Assembly: GCF_016862815.1 (NCBI RefSeq)
Contig: NZ_BONR01000004.1
Coordinates: 1-64,000 of the forward strand
DNA from: Demequina activiva
GTDB lineage: Bacteria > Actinomycetota > Actinomycetes > Actinomycetales > Demequinaceae
Reading direction: 5' to 3'
DNA: 64,000 nt
Position numbers and translations under genes: made by a program. The notes below the pieces were generated by a model that was not told the origin of the DNA, made no database searches, and worked only from the letters and a program-made list of their open reading frames with translations. Of the stretch, positions 44,208 through 53,804 are shown piece after piece; position 1 is the stretch's first letter; every line of letters starts with the position of its first letter.

Positions 44208-45254
44208 ATGACCGACGTCCGGTTCGGCATCGAGACCTTCGGCGACCTTCCCTTGCACGACTCCGGCGAGCCCATGAGCCATGCGGCCTCTCTACGGCAG
44301 GTGGTGGACGAGGCCGCTCTTGCGGATGACGTGGGCATCGACGCCGTCGCCCTGGGCGAGCATCACCGCGCAGACTTCGCGATCTCCTCCCCCGAAATGG
44401 TGCTGTCCGCGATCGCCTCGCGCACCGAGCGCGTCACGCTCGGCTCCGCAGTGACAGTGCTGAGCTCCGATGACCCGGTGCGGGTCTTCCAGCGCTTCTC
44501 GACGCTGGACGCCGTGAGCAACGGTCGCGCCGAGGTGATCCTGGGTCGCGGGTCCTTCACGGAGTCCTTCCCGCTGTTCGGCTACGACCTCGCGGACTAC
44601 GAGGTGCTGTTCGAGGAGAAGCTCGACCTGTTCTCGCAACTGCTCACCGAGAAGCCCGTGACGTGGGAGGGCACCACCCGTTCCGCTCTGCACGAGGCGG
44701 ACGTGTACCCGAAGACCGACTCCGGCTCGCTCACCACGTGGGTGGGCGTGGGCGGCTCTCCGCAGTCCGTGCTCCGGACGGCGAAGTACGGCTTCCGTCT
44801 GATGCTCGCGATCATCGGCGGCGCACCCGAGCGCTTCGCACCGTACGTCGACCTGTACCGGCGCGCGACCGAGCAGCTCGGGACGTCCGCGCACCCCGTG
44901 GGCATGCACAGCCACGGCTTCATCGCGCCCACCGACGAGGAGGCCCGGGAGTCCTACTACCCCGGCTACAAGGCGATGATGGACCGCATCGGCGCTGAGC
45001 GCGGCTGGCCGCCCCTGGCCCGTTCGTCGTACGACAGCGAGATCGACCATGGCTCGCTCTATGTGGGTTCACCGGAGACGGTCGCGCGCAAGATGGCGGC
45101 CGCGATCACCGCGATCGACGCGGGACGCTTCGACCTGGTCTACACCGGCGGCGGAGCGGTTCCAGCCTCGCAGCGCATGAGGGCGGTCGAGCTGTACGGC
45201 ACCGAGGTGATCCCGCGCATCAAGGAGCTGCTGGCGGACGGAGGCTCGCGATGA
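44208..45254 (+). CDS. LLM-class oxidoreductase (2I7G-like group)
   Basis: 348 residues. [20 protein letters not shown] at the start, [67 protein letters not shown] and [19 protein letters not shown] belong to a defined LLM subgroup typified by PDB entry 2I7G. Flavin (FMN or F420) use is likely but cannot be decided here. ATGA overlap with an NADPH:F420-reductase-like gene, which may reduce its cofactor. Confidence 0.85.
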   Translation: MTDVRFGIETFGDLPLHDSGEPMSHAASLRQVVDEAALADDVGIDAVALGEHHRADFAISSPEMVLSAIASRTERVTLGSAVTVLSSDDPVRVFQRFSTLDAVSNGRAEVILGRGSFTESFPLFGYDLADYEVLFEEKLDLFSQLLTEKPVTWEGTTRSALHEADVYPKTDSGSLTTWVGVGGSPQSVLRTAKYGFRLMLAIIGGAPERFAPYVDLYRRATEQLGTSAHPVGMHSHGFIAPTDEEARESYYPGYKAMMDRIGAERGWPPLARSSYDSEIDHGSLYVGSPETVARKMAAAITAIDAGRFDLVYTGGGAVPASQRMRAVELYGTEVIPRIKELLADGGSR

Positions 45255-45916
45255 CTCCTGTCACCGTGGGGATCCTCGGTGCGGGCAAGCTCGGCACCGT
45301 GCTGGCCCGCCTGGCCGTCGCGGCCGGTCACCGCGTCCTCATCGCAGGCTCGGGGGCGTCGGAGCGCATCGCGCTGACGGTGGAGGTGCTCTCCCCCGGC
45401 GCTGTCGCGACCACGGCCGATGCGGTGGCGAGGGAGGCGGACGTGGTGATCCTGGCGCTGCCGCTGGGACGCCACGCGAGCCTTGACGCCGAGCAGTGGG
45501 ACGGGCGCCTCGTCATCGACGCCATGAACTACTGGTGGGAGGTGGACGGTGAGCGCGAGGATCTCGCCGGAGCCGACGCCTCCACATCGGAGATCGTCGC
45601 GCGACACCTGCGCTCCGCGCGCGTGGTCAAGGGCTTCAATCACATGGGCTACCACGACCTCGACGAGGGTGCCCGGCCTGCGGGTCACCCCGAGCGGCGC
45701 GCGATCGCCGTCGCCGGCGACGGACAGGAGGATGTCGACCTCGTGGCGCGCCTCGTGGACTCGCTGGGCTTCGACGCGGTGCGCATCGGCCCTCTGAGCG
45801 CTGGACGTCATCTCCAGCCCGGCACGCCCGCCTTCGGGGCGAACGTCCCCGCTGGGCAGCTGATCGCTCTGGTGGACCGCACGCGCGAGCATCAGGACGC
45901 AGCCTCGAGGGGGTGA
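45251..45916 (+). CDS. NADPH:F420-reductase-like NAD(P)-binding protein
   Basis: 221 residues. [21 protein letters not shown] dinucleotide loop, [29 protein letters not shown] and [12 protein letters not shown]; the NYWWE(V/L)DG segment is shared with the paralogue at 38827-39531. Co-translation with the LLM oxidoreductase (ATGA) suggests it supplies reduced cofactor. Last gene before a strong terminator. Confidence 0.84.
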   Translation: MTPVTVGILGAGKLGTVLARLAVAAGHRVLIAGSGASERIALTVEVLSPGAVATTADAVAREADVVILALPLGRHASLDAEQWDGRLVIDAMNYWWEVDGEREDLAGADASTSEIVARHLRSARVVKGFNHMGYHDLDEGARPAGHPERRAIAVAGDGQEDVDLVARLVDSLGFDAVRIGPLSAGRHLQPGTPAFGANVPAGQLIALVDRTREHQDAASRG

Positions 45917-45932
45917 TCGCGCCGGATACAGC

Positions 45933-45962
45933 GAAGGCCGCTCCTCATCAGGAGCGGCCTTC
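45933..45962 (+). terminator. Strong hairpin terminator
   Basis: GAAGGCCGCTCCT (45933-45945) pairs perfectly with AGGAGCGGCCTTC (45950-45962) around a CATC loop, 17 bp after the stop of the LLM operon. A weak T-rich stretch (GTGTTACTACG) follows. It also shields the tRNA gene on the other strand. Confidence 0.88.
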
Positions 45963-45992
45963 GTGTTACTACGATGCTGTCTCAACACATCG

Positions 45993-46065
45993 TGGAGCTG
46001 AGGGGACTCGAACCCCTGACCCCCTGCATGCCATGCAGGTGCGCTACCAGCTGCGCCACAGCCCC
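45993..46065 (-). tRNA. tRNA-Ala (anticodon GGC)
   Basis: 73 nt. Acceptor arm GGGGCTG/CAGCTCC (one G-U), D-stem GCGC/GCGC, anticodon stem CCTGC/GCAGG with the 7-nt loop ATGGCAT (anticodon GGC), T-arm AGGGG-TTCGAGT-CCCCT and discriminator A. The CCA end is not encoded. It lies between the terminator at 45933-45962 and the phosphatase genes. Confidence 0.96.
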
Positions 46066-46113
46066 ATGCCCCGAAGAGCGAGTGACAGTCTAACCCACGT
46101 CGAGCATGCGACG

Positions 46114-46713
46114 CTAATCCGCTCCACTCCCGAACGCGTCGATGTGCCACGCGCCGGAGTCGACCCGCGTGATCTCGTGCCAGGCCGCATGCGGGAGCGA
46201 GCCGAGCACGCGGGAGAGCGGATCCAGGCCCAGCACGTCGCGCAGCCCCAGCGAGAGCGTGCTGCCGTGACTCACCACGACGGTGACTCGCTGGGGGTCC
46301 CAATGATCCTGCAGCGCCTGGCCCACACGGGCCGCCACCTCCGGTGATGCTCCCCAGCCGGGGATGTCGGGGTCCTCGCCGCGTTGACGGCGCTCCAGCT
46401 GCTCCGGCCAGCGGGCCTGGACGTCCGCCCACGTCAGACCCTCCCATGCGCCGTATGGCCGCTGCGTGAGACGCTGGTCGACCTCGACCTCCCCGTTCGT
46501 GAGCGCTGCCAGCGCATCCGCGGTGTCGACGGCGCGGGACAGCGGGGAGGAGACGATGGTGAGATCCGTCCCGTGCTCGCGCACCAGCCGGTGCGCCGCG
46601 CGGGCGGCCTGCCGATGGCCCTCGTCACCCAACGGTATGTCGAGAGAGCCCTGCAACCGCCCATCAGCGTTGTACGCGGTGCGCGCGTGGCGCCACAGGA
46701 TCATCGTGCTCAC
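46114..46713 (-). CDS. Histidine phosphatase family protein
   Basis: 199 residues from GTG 46713, overlapping the previous stop in GTGA. LWRHARTAYNADGRLQG (His9 in RHA rather than the common RHG), SSPLSRAVDTA, YGAWEG and VVVSHGSTLSL show the phosphoglycerate mutase-like fold with both catalytic histidines. A broad-range phosphatase or phosphoglycerate mutase-like enzyme of the cytoplasm. It is a tandem paralogue of the next gene, and the pair sits after rsfS as in other actinobacteria. Confidence 0.88.
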   Translation of the reverse strand: MSTMILWRHARTAYNADGRLQGSLDIPLGDEGHRQAARAAHRLVREHGTDLTIVSSPLSRAVDTADALAALTNGEVEVDQRLTQRPYGAWEGLTWADVQARWPEQLERRQRGEDPDIPGWGASPEVAARVGQALQDHWDPQRVTVVVSHGSTLSLGLRDVLGLDPLSRVLGSLPHAAWHEITRVDSGAWHIDAFGSGAD

Positions 46714-47327
46714 GCGTCGGCCTCGGAGGACTGGGGGCGGATGTTGTGTCGTTCGAGGGTCCAGTCGCCCTCCGACCGTCGGGTCAGGCGCGACCACGCT
46801 GCATTGCCGAGGTTGCCCAGCGTCCGATGCGCCAGCGACAGACCCAGCAGGCCCTGCATCCCCACTCGCCCGGAGCTGCCGTGCGTGACGATCACGAGCG
46901 GACCTGAGGCTCGGCCCGCCCATTCCTCGATCGCCTCGACCATGCGTGCGCGCACGCTGTCATGGTGCTCGAAGCCCTCGATCTCTGGGTTGCCGTGCGC
47001 GCGCCACATCGCCACCTCCTCGGGCCAGCCCTTCTCACGCTCCTGCGCGGTGATGCCCTCCCACACGCCGTAGGCGCGCTCGCGCAGGCGGTCATCGGGA
47101 TGGGCATCCACGTCGAGCTCGCGTGCGATCACCCGGGCGGTGTCGTGGGCCCGCGACAGCGGGGACGCGACCACGGTGGCGCCGCGACCCACGATGCGGC
47201 GCAGGACGAGCGCGGAGGCCTCTGCCTGGGCACGGCCCTCATCGGTCAAGGGCACATCGGCGGCACCCTGCAGCAGACCCTGCACGTTCCACGCAGTCTG
47301 CCCGTGGCGCACGACGAACACGCGCAT
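46710..47327 (-). CDS. Histidine phosphatase family protein
   Basis: 205 residues from ATG 47327 with GGAGG upstream. FVVRHGQTAWNVQGLLQG, ASPLSRAHDTARV, YGVWEGIT and IVTHGSSGRVG are complete phosphohistidine-phosphatase motifs, His8 being the phosphorylated residue. Directly after rsfS (8-bp gap). Homologues here are often called phosphoglycerate mutase, but glucosyl-3-phosphoglycerate phosphatase activity is known for close actinobacterial relatives. A frame extending to 47699 lies over rsfS. Confidence 0.89.
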   Translation of the reverse strand: MRVFVVRHGQTAWNVQGLLQGAADVPLTDEGRAQAEASALVLRRIVGRGATVVASPLSRAHDTARVIARELDVDAHPDDRLRERAYGVWEGITAQEREKGWPEEVAMWRAHGNPEIEGFEHHDSVRARMVEAIEEWAGRASGPLVIVTHGSSGRVGMQGLLGLSLAHRTLGNLGNAAWSRLTRRSEGDWTLERHNIRPQSSEADA

Positions 47328-47335
47328 CCGGCCTC

Positions 47336-47689
47336 CTAGTCGAGTGCGACGACGGGACAATCCTTCCAGAGGCGCTCGAGCTCGTAGTAGGCGCGATCCT
47401 CCTGATGCATCACGTGCACGATCACGTCGTTGAAGTCGAGAAGCGCCCAGCGACCCTCGCGCACGCCCTCGCGGCGCGACGCCTTGGCGCCGTGCTCGAG
47501 CAGCGACTCCTCGATGCCCTCGGCGATCGCGACCACCTGACGCTCGTTGGAGCCGGAGACCACCAGGAAGACGTCTGCGAGCGGCATCCGGGACGTCACG
47601 TCGAGCGCGACCAGCTCCGTGCCCTTCTTGTCCTCCGCAGCGGCCGCAGCCAGCCTGGTCAGTTCGAGCGCGCGCTCTCCAGCGCTCAC
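47336..47689 (-). CDS. rsfS: Ribosomal silencing factor RsfS
   Basis: 117 residues from GTG 47689. [46 protein letters not shown] contains the family core, and [28 protein letters not shown] is the RsfS signature. It binds ribosomal protein L14 and prevents subunit joining in slow growth. The start overlaps the stop of the upstream membrane protein in GTGA. Standard neighbour of nadD in bacteria, here separated by one large gene. Confidence 0.93.
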   Translation of the reverse strand: MSAGERALELTRLAAAAAEDKKGTELVALDVTSRMPLADVFLVVSGSNERQVVAIAEGIEESLLEHGAKASRREGVREGRWALLDFNDVIVHVMHQEDRAYYELERLWKDCPVVALD

Positions 47690-49584
47690 GAGGGTCCACC
47701 CCAGACGTTCCACACGACGACTCCGATCAGGAACGCGACGGCTCCGAGGACGAGCACGTGGACCCAGCGGAAGTGCCGTGCCCCACCTGCTGGATTGAGC
47801 TGAGGCTTCTCGCGTGGCGGCACCTCGATCTGGCCGGTGGGCACCGGCTCGATGTGCGAGTAGTCCGCCTGCGGCGAGAACGTGGCGCGACCCACCGAGC
47901 TGAGGTCGGGGTGCGCGATGTCCGTGCGTGGCGCGACCTCGGGGAGGTCCTGGGCGCGGTGGTCGACCTGATTCAACGGGAGCGTCGCCCACTGTCCGGT
48001 CACCGGCGCGCTCGCACTCGACAGCGCCTCGCGCGCCGGCTCCGACGGGTGGTTCACGACGTCGAACGCGGCTGCTCCCGCTGCGACGTCACCGGTGGAG
48101 ACGTCGTCCAGCGCTGCCGTCTGCGCGGCGTCGCCCGTGCCGAGGATCGCATCGAAGGACGGTGCGGCACTCTCGTTGCGCGCACGCTCACGGAAGTCGG
48201 CGGCATCGAGCTGGATGGGACCGGAGTGAGGGGCCGGCTCGGCGTCGCCGGCCTCGGGCGCGGACACCGCCGAGGCCGAGGCCTGCCAGAGGCCGGGGCT
48301 CGGAGCCGCCGGAGGCTCCTCGCCGGTCCGCGCATCGTGGCTGTCCGAGGCGCTCTCATACGCCTGCCACGTCGGCTCATCGGCCGCAGGTGCGGAAGGA
48401 GCGCTGGGCTCGGGCTCCGAGGTGCTGTGCTCCCACGGCGCGGAGGTCCACGCGGCACCTGGTGTCGGCTGCCGCGCGGCCGTGTCAGGGGCGGACGGCG
48501 CACTGCGACCGGACGCGGCATCGATGCCCGCGATGGCCTCCTGGCTCAGGCGGCGGATCTCTGCCGCGCCGTCCTCCACCGGCTGTGGCTCGGGCTCGGG
48601 ATCAGGGATCCGGTCCAGGTCCGGTCCCGGCGCGGAGCTGGCCGTGGGGTCGCTGCTCTGCTGCTCCATGAGCCGGCGCTGCAGCGAGCCCGGTGGGAAC
48701 AGAGCCGCGAACATCTCCGGCGACATGCCGGGCGGCATGCCCAGCGGCGTCGCCTCGGCCGTCTCGGGTGCCACAGCGTTCTCAGGGGCCGTCACGGTCT
48801 CGCGCGCCGGTGCGGGCTCTTCAGTGGCGTCGGGTGCCTCGTCCTCGGGCACAGGCCGAGACGCGGGCTCGGGAGCGCTGCTGGCGGCTGCGGCCCACGC
48901 GGCGGCGGCCTCGGGAACGCTCGTGTCGACGTCGTCGTTCCCGACCGGCTCGGGTGCGGACTCCGGCTCCGACTCGGGCTCGGGCACCGGCTCCGACTCG
49001 GGCTCGGGCACCGGCTCCGGCTCGGGTGCGGGCTCCGGCTCGGGCTGCGGCTCGGGTGCGGGCTCCGGCTCCGGCTCCGGCTCGAAGGACGCCTTGCCCT
49101 CGTCCGCGGTTGCTGCTGCCGCCATGAGAGAGGTGCGCTGAGGCGCCTCGGGCTCGTGCGGTGGCTGCGGCTCCGCGCTCGCGGCGGGCGGCTCGGCCTC
49201 GTCCACGGTGGGACCGCCGCCGGCTGCGGGGTCCGTGAGCGTCTGCATCTCCTCGCTCGCGGTCATCGCGTCGGCCTGCGCCTGCTCGGCCTTCTCGCGG
49301 GCGACGCGCTCCTGCTCGGCGATCCGCTCGGGGGTCATCGCGGGGATCTGGCCCGTCGCGATCATCTCCTCCTCCGCGGTCCAGGTCTCGACCGGGTTCT
49401 GGAGTCGTTCGAGGCGACGACGCTCGCGCCGCGACAGCACACGGCCGTCAGGGGCGTGCGTGGGGATCGAGTCGGAGATGGGACTCATGTCCAATGACGC
49501 AGTGTCCTCGGCTCGCCGGGCCGCCTCGCGCGCCTCCTGAGCGCGCCGCTCGCGGCGCGAGAGCTGCGGGCTCTCGTCAGTCAT
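47686..49584 (-). CDS. Large Glu/Pro-rich, tail-anchored membrane protein of unknown function
   Basis: 632 residues from ATG 49584, overlapping nadD by 8 bases. Family not recognised. It starts with a basic, helical region ([32 protein letters not shown]), has a run of Glu-Pro/Ala-Pro repeats around 160-210 (48946-49082), then long disordered Ala/Ser/Pro/Glu stretches. One membrane span lies at the very C-terminus ([20 protein letters not shown]), so it would be tail-anchored with a large cytoplasmic acidic domain. Similar long unknown proteins occur between nadD and rsfS in other Micrococcales. GTGA overlap links it with rsfS. Confidence 0.75.
   Translation of the reverse strand: MTDESPQLSRRERRAQEAREAARRAEDTASLDMSPISDSIPTHAPDGRVLSRRERRRLERLQNPVETWTAEEEMIATGQIPAMTPERIAEQERVAREKAEQAQADAMTASEEMQTLTDPAAGGGPTVDEAEPPAASAEPQPPHEPEAPQRTSLMAAAATADEGKASFEPEPEPEPAPEPQPEPEPAPEPEPVPEPESEPVPEPESEPESAPEPVGNDDVDTSVPEAAAAWAAAASSAPEPASRPVPEDEAPDATEEPAPARETVTAPENAVAPETAEATPLGMPPGMSPEMFAALFPPGSLQRRLMEQQSSDPTASSAPGPDLDRIPDPEPEPQPVEDGAAEIRRLSQEAIAGIDAASGRSAPSAPDTAARQPTPGAAWTSAPWEHSTSEPEPSAPSAPAADEPTWQAYESASDSHDARTGEEPPAAPSPGLWQASASAVSAPEAGDAEPAPHSGPIQLDAADFRERARNESAAPSFDAILGTGDAAQTAALDDVSTGDVAAGAAAFDVVNHPSEPAREALSSASAPVTGQWATLPLNQVDHRAQDLPEVAPRTDIAHPDLSSVGRATFSPQADYSHIEPVPTGQIEVPPREKPQLNPAGGARHFRWVHVLVLGAVAFLIGVVVWNVWGGPS
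48946..49082 (-). repeat. Glu-Pro dipeptide-coding repeat tract
   Basis: On the minus strand the DNA is a run of degenerate 6-mers (GAGCCG-type), coding mostly Glu-Pro with Ala-Pro and Ser-Glu variants. Visible blocks such as GGCTCGGGTGCGGGCTCCGG recur on the plus strand. Prone to slippage; frame is kept in multiples of 6. Not CRISPR: no constant repeat with unique spacers. Confidence 0.85.
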
Positions 49585-50173
49585 CCATTCCTCCGGCATA
49601 CAGATCGTGCTGCGCGATGTAGTCGGCGACGGCGCGAGGGACCAGGTAGCGGACAGGCGCTCCGGCCCTCACCCGGCGGCGGACATCGGTTGAGGATACC
49701 GCCAAGGCCGGAACTTCGACCAATGCGTGTGGGGTTTCCAACTGGGGCAACGAATGACCGGGGCGCGTCACTCCCACGAATTGGGCGAGCTCGGTGAGCC
49801 GCTCGGCATCTCGCCACTCCGGCAGCCGCGCGAGCGCATCGGCGCCCGTGATGAAGTACAGGCTCGTGCCGGGCAGCTGATCGTGCAGATCCGTGAGGGT
49901 GTCCACGGTGTAGGTGATGCCGCCGCGCTCGATGTCGACGGGAGTGACGGCGAAGCGTGCATCGCCATCGACGGCGAGCCTGCACATGGCGAGACGGTGC
50001 TCGGGCGACGCCGAGTCGAAGCCGTCCTTGAACGGCTGGCGATGGGTGGGGGCGAACAGCACCTGGTCCAGTCCCAGCGCGGCGCACACCTCGGAGGCGG
50101 CCGCCAGATGGCCGTGATGAATCGGGTCGAACGTGCCACCCAGCACGCCGACCCTGGCCAGAGGAGCGGTCAC
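49577..50173 (-). CDS. nadD: Nicotinate-nucleotide adenylyltransferase NadD
   Basis: 198 residues from GTG 50173. [11 protein letters not shown] (12-22) is the nucleotidyltransferase HxGH-type motif, [10 protein letters not shown] and [15 protein letters not shown] follow, and [13 protein letters not shown] is the SSTxxR motif. It makes deamido-NAD from nicotinate mononucleotide and ATP. Located 1 bp after a 48-residue membrane protein gene and overlapping the Glu/Pro-rich protein gene. Confidence 0.95.
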   Translation of the reverse strand: MTAPLARVGVLGGTFDPIHHGHLAAASEVCAALGLDQVLFAPTHRQPFKDGFDSASPEHRLAMCRLAVDGDARFAVTPVDIERGGITYTVDTLTDLHDQLPGTSLYFITGADALARLPEWRDAERLTELAQFVGVTRPGHSLPQLETPHALVEVPALAVSSTDVRRRVRAGAPVRYLVPRAVADYIAQHDLYAGGMDD

Positions 50174-50174
50174 G

Positions 50175-50321
50175 TCAGTGACGGGTGCCCACGCTCCGGA
50201 ACGCGTACGTGACGAAAAGCAGCGCCATCAGGCCGGTGAACGCCAGCAGGCCGAACGCCTCGGCGGGGATGGGCAGCTCGTTGACGACGTGCTCCGTCGT
50301 CTCGGTAACTTCAGTGATCAC
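50175..50321 (-). CDS. 48-residue single-span membrane protein
   Basis: Not long enough for routine ORF calling. From GTG 50321 (AGAGGATC 8 nt upstream) to TGA 50175-50177 the frame codes 48 residues: an acidic start (VITEVTETTEHVVNELPIPA), one hydrophobic span (FGLLAFTGLMALLFVTYAF) and a short basic end (RSVGTRH). The ribosome-binding site, tight spacing (1 bp before nadD GTG) and clean membrane pattern support a real gene. Small membrane proteins of this kind are found between proA and nadD in many actinobacteria. Function unknown. Confidence 0.8.
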   Translation of the reverse strand: MITEVTETTEHVVNELPIPAEAFGLLAFTGLMALLFVTYAFRSVGTRH

Positions 50322-50390
50322 GCGTAGATCCTCTCGTGTGCTGTCTGCGATTATTCCACGGACGCGAGGTGGCGAGTCGCGCGTGGGCGG

Positions 50391-51671
50391 CTAGTCGCGC
50401 ACATGACCGTCGCCGTAGACGATCCACTTGGTCGTGGTGAGCTCGGCGAGTCCCATGGGACCGCGCGCGTGGAGCTTCTGCGTCGAGATGCCGATCTCCG
50501 CCCCGAGCCCGAACTGCCCGCCGTCCGTGAACCGCGTCGAGGCGTTGACGAGCACGGCCGCGGTGTCGAGGCGGCTGACGAACTGCTCCGCCGCACCGAT
50601 GTCCTCGGTCACGATCGCCTCGGTGTGCCCGGTCGAGTACCGCTGGATGTGGTCGATCGCCTCGTCGAGGCTGTCGACCACGCGCACCGCCAGATCGAGG
50701 CTGAGGTACTCCGTGGCCCAGTCCTCCTCCGTCGCCGGGACGGTCTCGACGCCGGCGGCGGCCGATGCGCGCGCGTCGGCATGCAGCGTCACGCCCGCCT
50801 CGGCGAGGGATGCGGCGACCGCGGGCAGCACCCGCGCCGCGGCGTCTCTGTGCACGAGCAGCGTCTCCGCGGCGTTGCACACCCCCACCCGCTGCGCCTT
50901 CGAGTTGAGGACGATGTCGACGGATCGCTCGAGCGGAGCCGAGGCGTCGAGGTAGACGTGGCAGTTGCCCTCTCCCGTCTCGATGGCCGGAACGGTGGAG
51001 TCACGGACCACCGCCTGGATCAGCTCGCGTCCGCCACGGGGCACGAGCACGTCGACCAGGCCGCGCGCGTTCATCAGCACGCGAGCGCCTTCGCGTCCGT
51101 AGGCGTCGATCGACTGGACGGCGTCGCGCGGCAGTCCGCTCGTCTCGAGGGCCTCCTGCAGGACCTCGACGATCACCTCGTTCGAGCTCGCCGCGGCAGA
51201 GCCGCCGCGCAGCACCGCAGCGTTTCCTGACTTGAGCGCCAGCCCCGCCGCATCGACCGTGACGTTGGGTCGAGCCTCGTAGATCATGCCGACCACGCCC
51301 ATGGGCGTCGCCTTCTGCATGAGACGCAGGCCGTTCGGCAGAGTCGAGCCGCGCTTGATCTCGCCCACCGGGTCCGGCAGCCCCGCCAGGTAGCGCAGGG
51401 CCTGCGCGATGGTGCCGATGCGCTCGGGAGTCAGCGCGAGACGATCCAGCAGGCCCGGGGACATGTCCTGGGCGCGGCCCCGCTCGAGGTCGCGCGCATT
51501 CGCGTCGACGATGCGCTCGGCGGAGGCGACCAGCGCGTCCGCCATCGCGTGGAGGGCCGCGTCCTTGTCGGCGCGCGTGAGCGTGGCGAGCGCGCGCGAC
51601 GCGACCTTGGCCCGGCGGCAGGCCTCGAGCACTGCGCTCTCGACATCGGTGGTGGGGACGGTGTCGGTCAT
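50391..51671 (-). CDS. proA: Gamma-glutamyl phosphate reductase ProA
   Basis: 426 residues. The aldehyde-dehydrogenase-like catalytic Cys is in QRVGVCNAAETLL near 264; KATPMGVVGMIYEARPNVTVD, LKSGNAAVLRGG and GGQFGLGAEIGISTQK are ProA signatures. It is the second enzyme of proline synthesis. Separated from proB by a complete sugar transporter. TAGACT (51678-51683, minus strand) 6 nt before the ATG implies its own leaderless promoter, and the preceding operon ends in a terminator. Confidence 0.95.
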   Translation of the reverse strand: MTDTVPTTDVESAVLEACRRAKVASRALATLTRADKDAALHAMADALVASAERIVDANARDLERGRAQDMSPGLLDRLALTPERIGTIAQALRYLAGLPDPVGEIKRGSTLPNGLRLMQKATPMGVVGMIYEARPNVTVDAAGLALKSGNAAVLRGGSAAASSNEVIVEVLQEALETSGLPRDAVQSIDAYGREGARVLMNARGLVDVLVPRGGRELIQAVVRDSTVPAIETGEGNCHVYLDASAPLERSVDIVLNSKAQRVGVCNAAETLLVHRDAAARVLPAVAASLAEAGVTLHADARASAAAGVETVPATEEDWATEYLSLDLAVRVVDSLDEAIDHIQRYSTGHTEAIVTEDIGAAEQFVSRLDTAAVLVNASTRFTDGGQFGLGAEIGISTQKLHARGPMGLAELTTTKWIVYGDGHVRD

Positions 51672-51700
51672 GAGTCGAGTCTACGCGGGGCATGCGACGC

Positions 51701-51731
51701 GGGGTCCCGGCCATGGACCGGCCGGGACCCC
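51701..51731 (-). terminator. Terminator of the sugar ABC transporter operon
   Basis: GGGGTCCCGGCC (51701-51712) pairs perfectly with GGCCGGGACCCC (51720-51731) around the loop ATGGACC. It lies 5 bp after the permease stop (51737) and before the proA promoter, isolating the two units. No U tract. Confidence 0.85.
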
Positions 51732-51736
51732 CGTCG

Positions 51737-53020
51737 TCACGAGTTCGTCGAGCCGCCTGATCGCCGTCGTGCGAGAGCGTCGACGGTGGCCGCGAGGATC
51801 AGCACGCCGCCGGAGACAGCGAGGGTCGCTCCGGCGGAGAACCCCAGCAGACCCAGGCCGTTCTCGATGGTCGCGATCACGAGCGCACCGACAGCCGCGT
51901 GCATGAGGCGTCCGCGCCCGCCGAACAGGCTGACGCCGCCGACCACGGCTGCCGCCACACCCGACAGCACGATCTCGCGGCCGGTCGAGGCATCGGCGGA
52001 ACCGACGCGGGACACGTAGAGCAGGCCCGCGACGACCGCGAGCGAGGAGCACACGATGAACGCGGACCACTTCACCGCGGTCACGTTCACGCCCGAGCGG
52101 CGAGCCGCCTCCCGGTTGCCGCCGATCGCGTAGATGTACCGGCCGAACTTGGTGCGGTCCAGCACGAACGTGCCGATGAGTCCGAGGATGAGCACGAGCG
52201 GCACCACGATCGGCACGCCTGCGATCGCCTGGTTCACGCTGCCGCGATCCACGCTGAGGAAGACCACCAGCGCGCCGCCGATCACGGCGATCGCTCCGAG
52301 CTTCAGGAACATGATGGACAGCGAGCCGTTGGGCGCACCGGACTTCGACCGTCGCCAGCGATCCCACATGGCCACCGCGACGAGCAGCGCCATGAGTCCC
52401 ACCAGCAGCACCCAGCCGCCCCACACCGGCATGTTGGAGTTCTGGATCGCCTTGATGGGCTCGGGGATGAGTCGGTAGGTGCCGCCTGCGCCGATGACGA
52501 TGAGGATCACGCCCTGGAGTCCCAGGAACAGACCCAGTGTGACCACGAACGATGGCACGCCTATCTTCGCGACGAAGAAGCCGATGGTCGCACCGACGGC
52601 GAAGCCGATGCCCATCGCCAGCGCGAGACCCACCGGCCAGGACAGGCCGTCGGGCTGCGTGTACTTGACGAACACAGCCATCGCGACGCCGAACGTGACG
52701 CCTGCGGACAGGTCGATCTCCCCCAGCAGCAGCACGAACACCAGCGCCATGCCCAGCACCACGAGAGGTGCGGCCTGCGTCATGAGGTTCGCCATGTTGC
52801 GCGGAGTCAGGAACGCTTCGTGGGAGGCGCCGAAGATCGCGAACAGCACCAGCAGGCCGCCGAGCGCGGGCAGCGCGCCCATCTCTCCGCCGCGCACGCG
52901 GCCCACGTACGCGCGCGCATGGTCGATGACGCCGTGCTCGACGCCCTCCCCCAGCAGCGACTGGGTCTCCGGCTTCTTCGCGGCCTCGGCCGCGACAGGA
53001 CTCGTGGACTCGGTGCTCAT
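51737..53020 (-). CDS. Sugar ABC transporter permease (XylH-like)
   Basis: 427 residues with about ten membrane segments. AAPLVVLGMALVFVLLLGEIDLSAGVTFGV, IGVPSFVVTLGLFLGLQG, TKFGRYIYAIGGNREAARRSGVNV (the cytoplasmic coupling loop) and SGVAAAVVGGVSLFGGRGRL match carbohydrate-uptake permeases of the RbsC/XylH group. Overlaps the ATPase in ATGA. Pentose, most likely xylose-type sugar, is suggested by the binding protein but not proven. Confidence 0.92.
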   Translation of the reverse strand: MSTESTSPVAAEAAKKPETQSLLGEGVEHGVIDHARAYVGRVRGGEMGALPALGGLLVLFAIFGASHEAFLTPRNMANLMTQAAPLVVLGMALVFVLLLGEIDLSAGVTFGVAMAVFVKYTQPDGLSWPVGLALAMGIGFAVGATIGFFVAKIGVPSFVVTLGLFLGLQGVILIVIGAGGTYRLIPEPIKAIQNSNMPVWGGWVLLVGLMALLVAVAMWDRWRRSKSGAPNGSLSIMFLKLGAIAVIGGALVVFLSVDRGSVNQAIAGVPIVVPLVLILGLIGTFVLDRTKFGRYIYAIGGNREAARRSGVNVTAVKWSAFIVCSSLAVVAGLLYVSRVGSADASTGREIVLSGVAAAVVGGVSLFGGRGRLMHAAVGALVIATIENGLGLLGFSAGATLAVSGGVLILAATVDALARRRSGGSTNS

Positions 53021-53766
53021 GCGACGTCCTCCATGGTCTTGGTGCCGGTGATGTAGCCCACGACGTCATCGGGATTGGAGCCCTCCGCCGTGACGCGCGC
53101 CGTCATGGTGCCCAGGTACAGGACCGAGATGTCGTCGGCCACCTGGAACACGTCCTGCAGGTTGTGGGAGATGATGATCACCGCGACGCCGTGGTCCGCG
53201 AGCCTGCGCACCAGGTTCAGGACCTGCTCGGTCTGGGCGACGCCCAGCGCCGCGGTCGGCTCGTCCAGGATCACGACCTTGGCCTGCTTGACGACGGAGC
53301 GAGCGATCGCGACGGTCTGGCGCTGGCCGCCGGACAGCGAGGCGACCTTCTGCTTGAGCGACTTCACGGTCTTGACCGAGAGCGACTGCAGAGCGGCGGC
53401 GGCCTCGACCTCCATGCGGCCCTCGTCGAAGGTGCCCTGAGCCATCTCCTCGCGACCGAGGAACATGTTCTGGACGATGTCGAGGTTGTCGCACAGCGCG
53501 AGGTCCTGGTACACGACCTCGATGCCGTGACGGGCGGCCTCACGCGGGTGGTGCAGGTGCACGGGCTTGCCTTCGAACAGCACCTCGCCGCCGTCGTAGG
53601 GCTGCACGCCTGCAAGGCCCTTGATCAGCGTCGACTTGCCTGCTCCGTTGTCGCCCACCAGCGCGGTGACGCGTCCGGCGTGGGCGGCGAAGTTGATGCC
53701 CTTGAGCACGTTGACGGGACCGAAGCTCTTGGTCACGCCCTTGAGTTCGATGATCGGCTGATTCAC
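53017..53766 (-). CDS. Sugar ABC transporter ATPase, single-domain
   Basis: 249 residues, one nucleotide-binding domain, unlike RbsA/XylG with two. Walker A GDNGAGKST, Q-loop VVYQDLALCDNLDI, signature LSGGQRQ, Walker B VVILDEP and switch His in IIISHNLQDVF are complete. It would dimerise to power the permease. The 100 bp before its start contain a strong hairpin (53805-53854), separating it from the binding-protein gene. Confidence 0.93.
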   Translation of the reverse strand: MNQPIIELKGVTKSFGPVNVLKGINFAAHAGRVTALVGDNGAGKSTLIKGLAGVQPYDGGEVLFEGKPVHLHHPREAARHGIEVVYQDLALCDNLDIVQNMFLGREEMAQGTFDEGRMEVEAAAALQSLSVKTVKSLKQKVASLSGGQRQTVAIARSVVKQAKVVILDEPTAALGVAQTEQVLNLVRRLADHGVAVIIISHNLQDVFQVADDISVLYLGTMTARVTAEGSNPDDVVGYITGTKTMEDVA

Positions 53767-53804
53767 CGGATGTCTCCTTTGACGGTGGTGGTGGGAAGCA
53801 GTGT

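Noticed and set aside
45913-46347. Open frame running across the terminator and tRNA on the plus strand
   Set aside because: It covers the terminator and tRNA-Ala and has no recognisable protein pattern.
48946-49082. CRISPR-like or regulatory repeat array
   Set aside because: The repeats are short degenerate 6-mers in frame with the protein and code Glu-Pro; there are no spacers.
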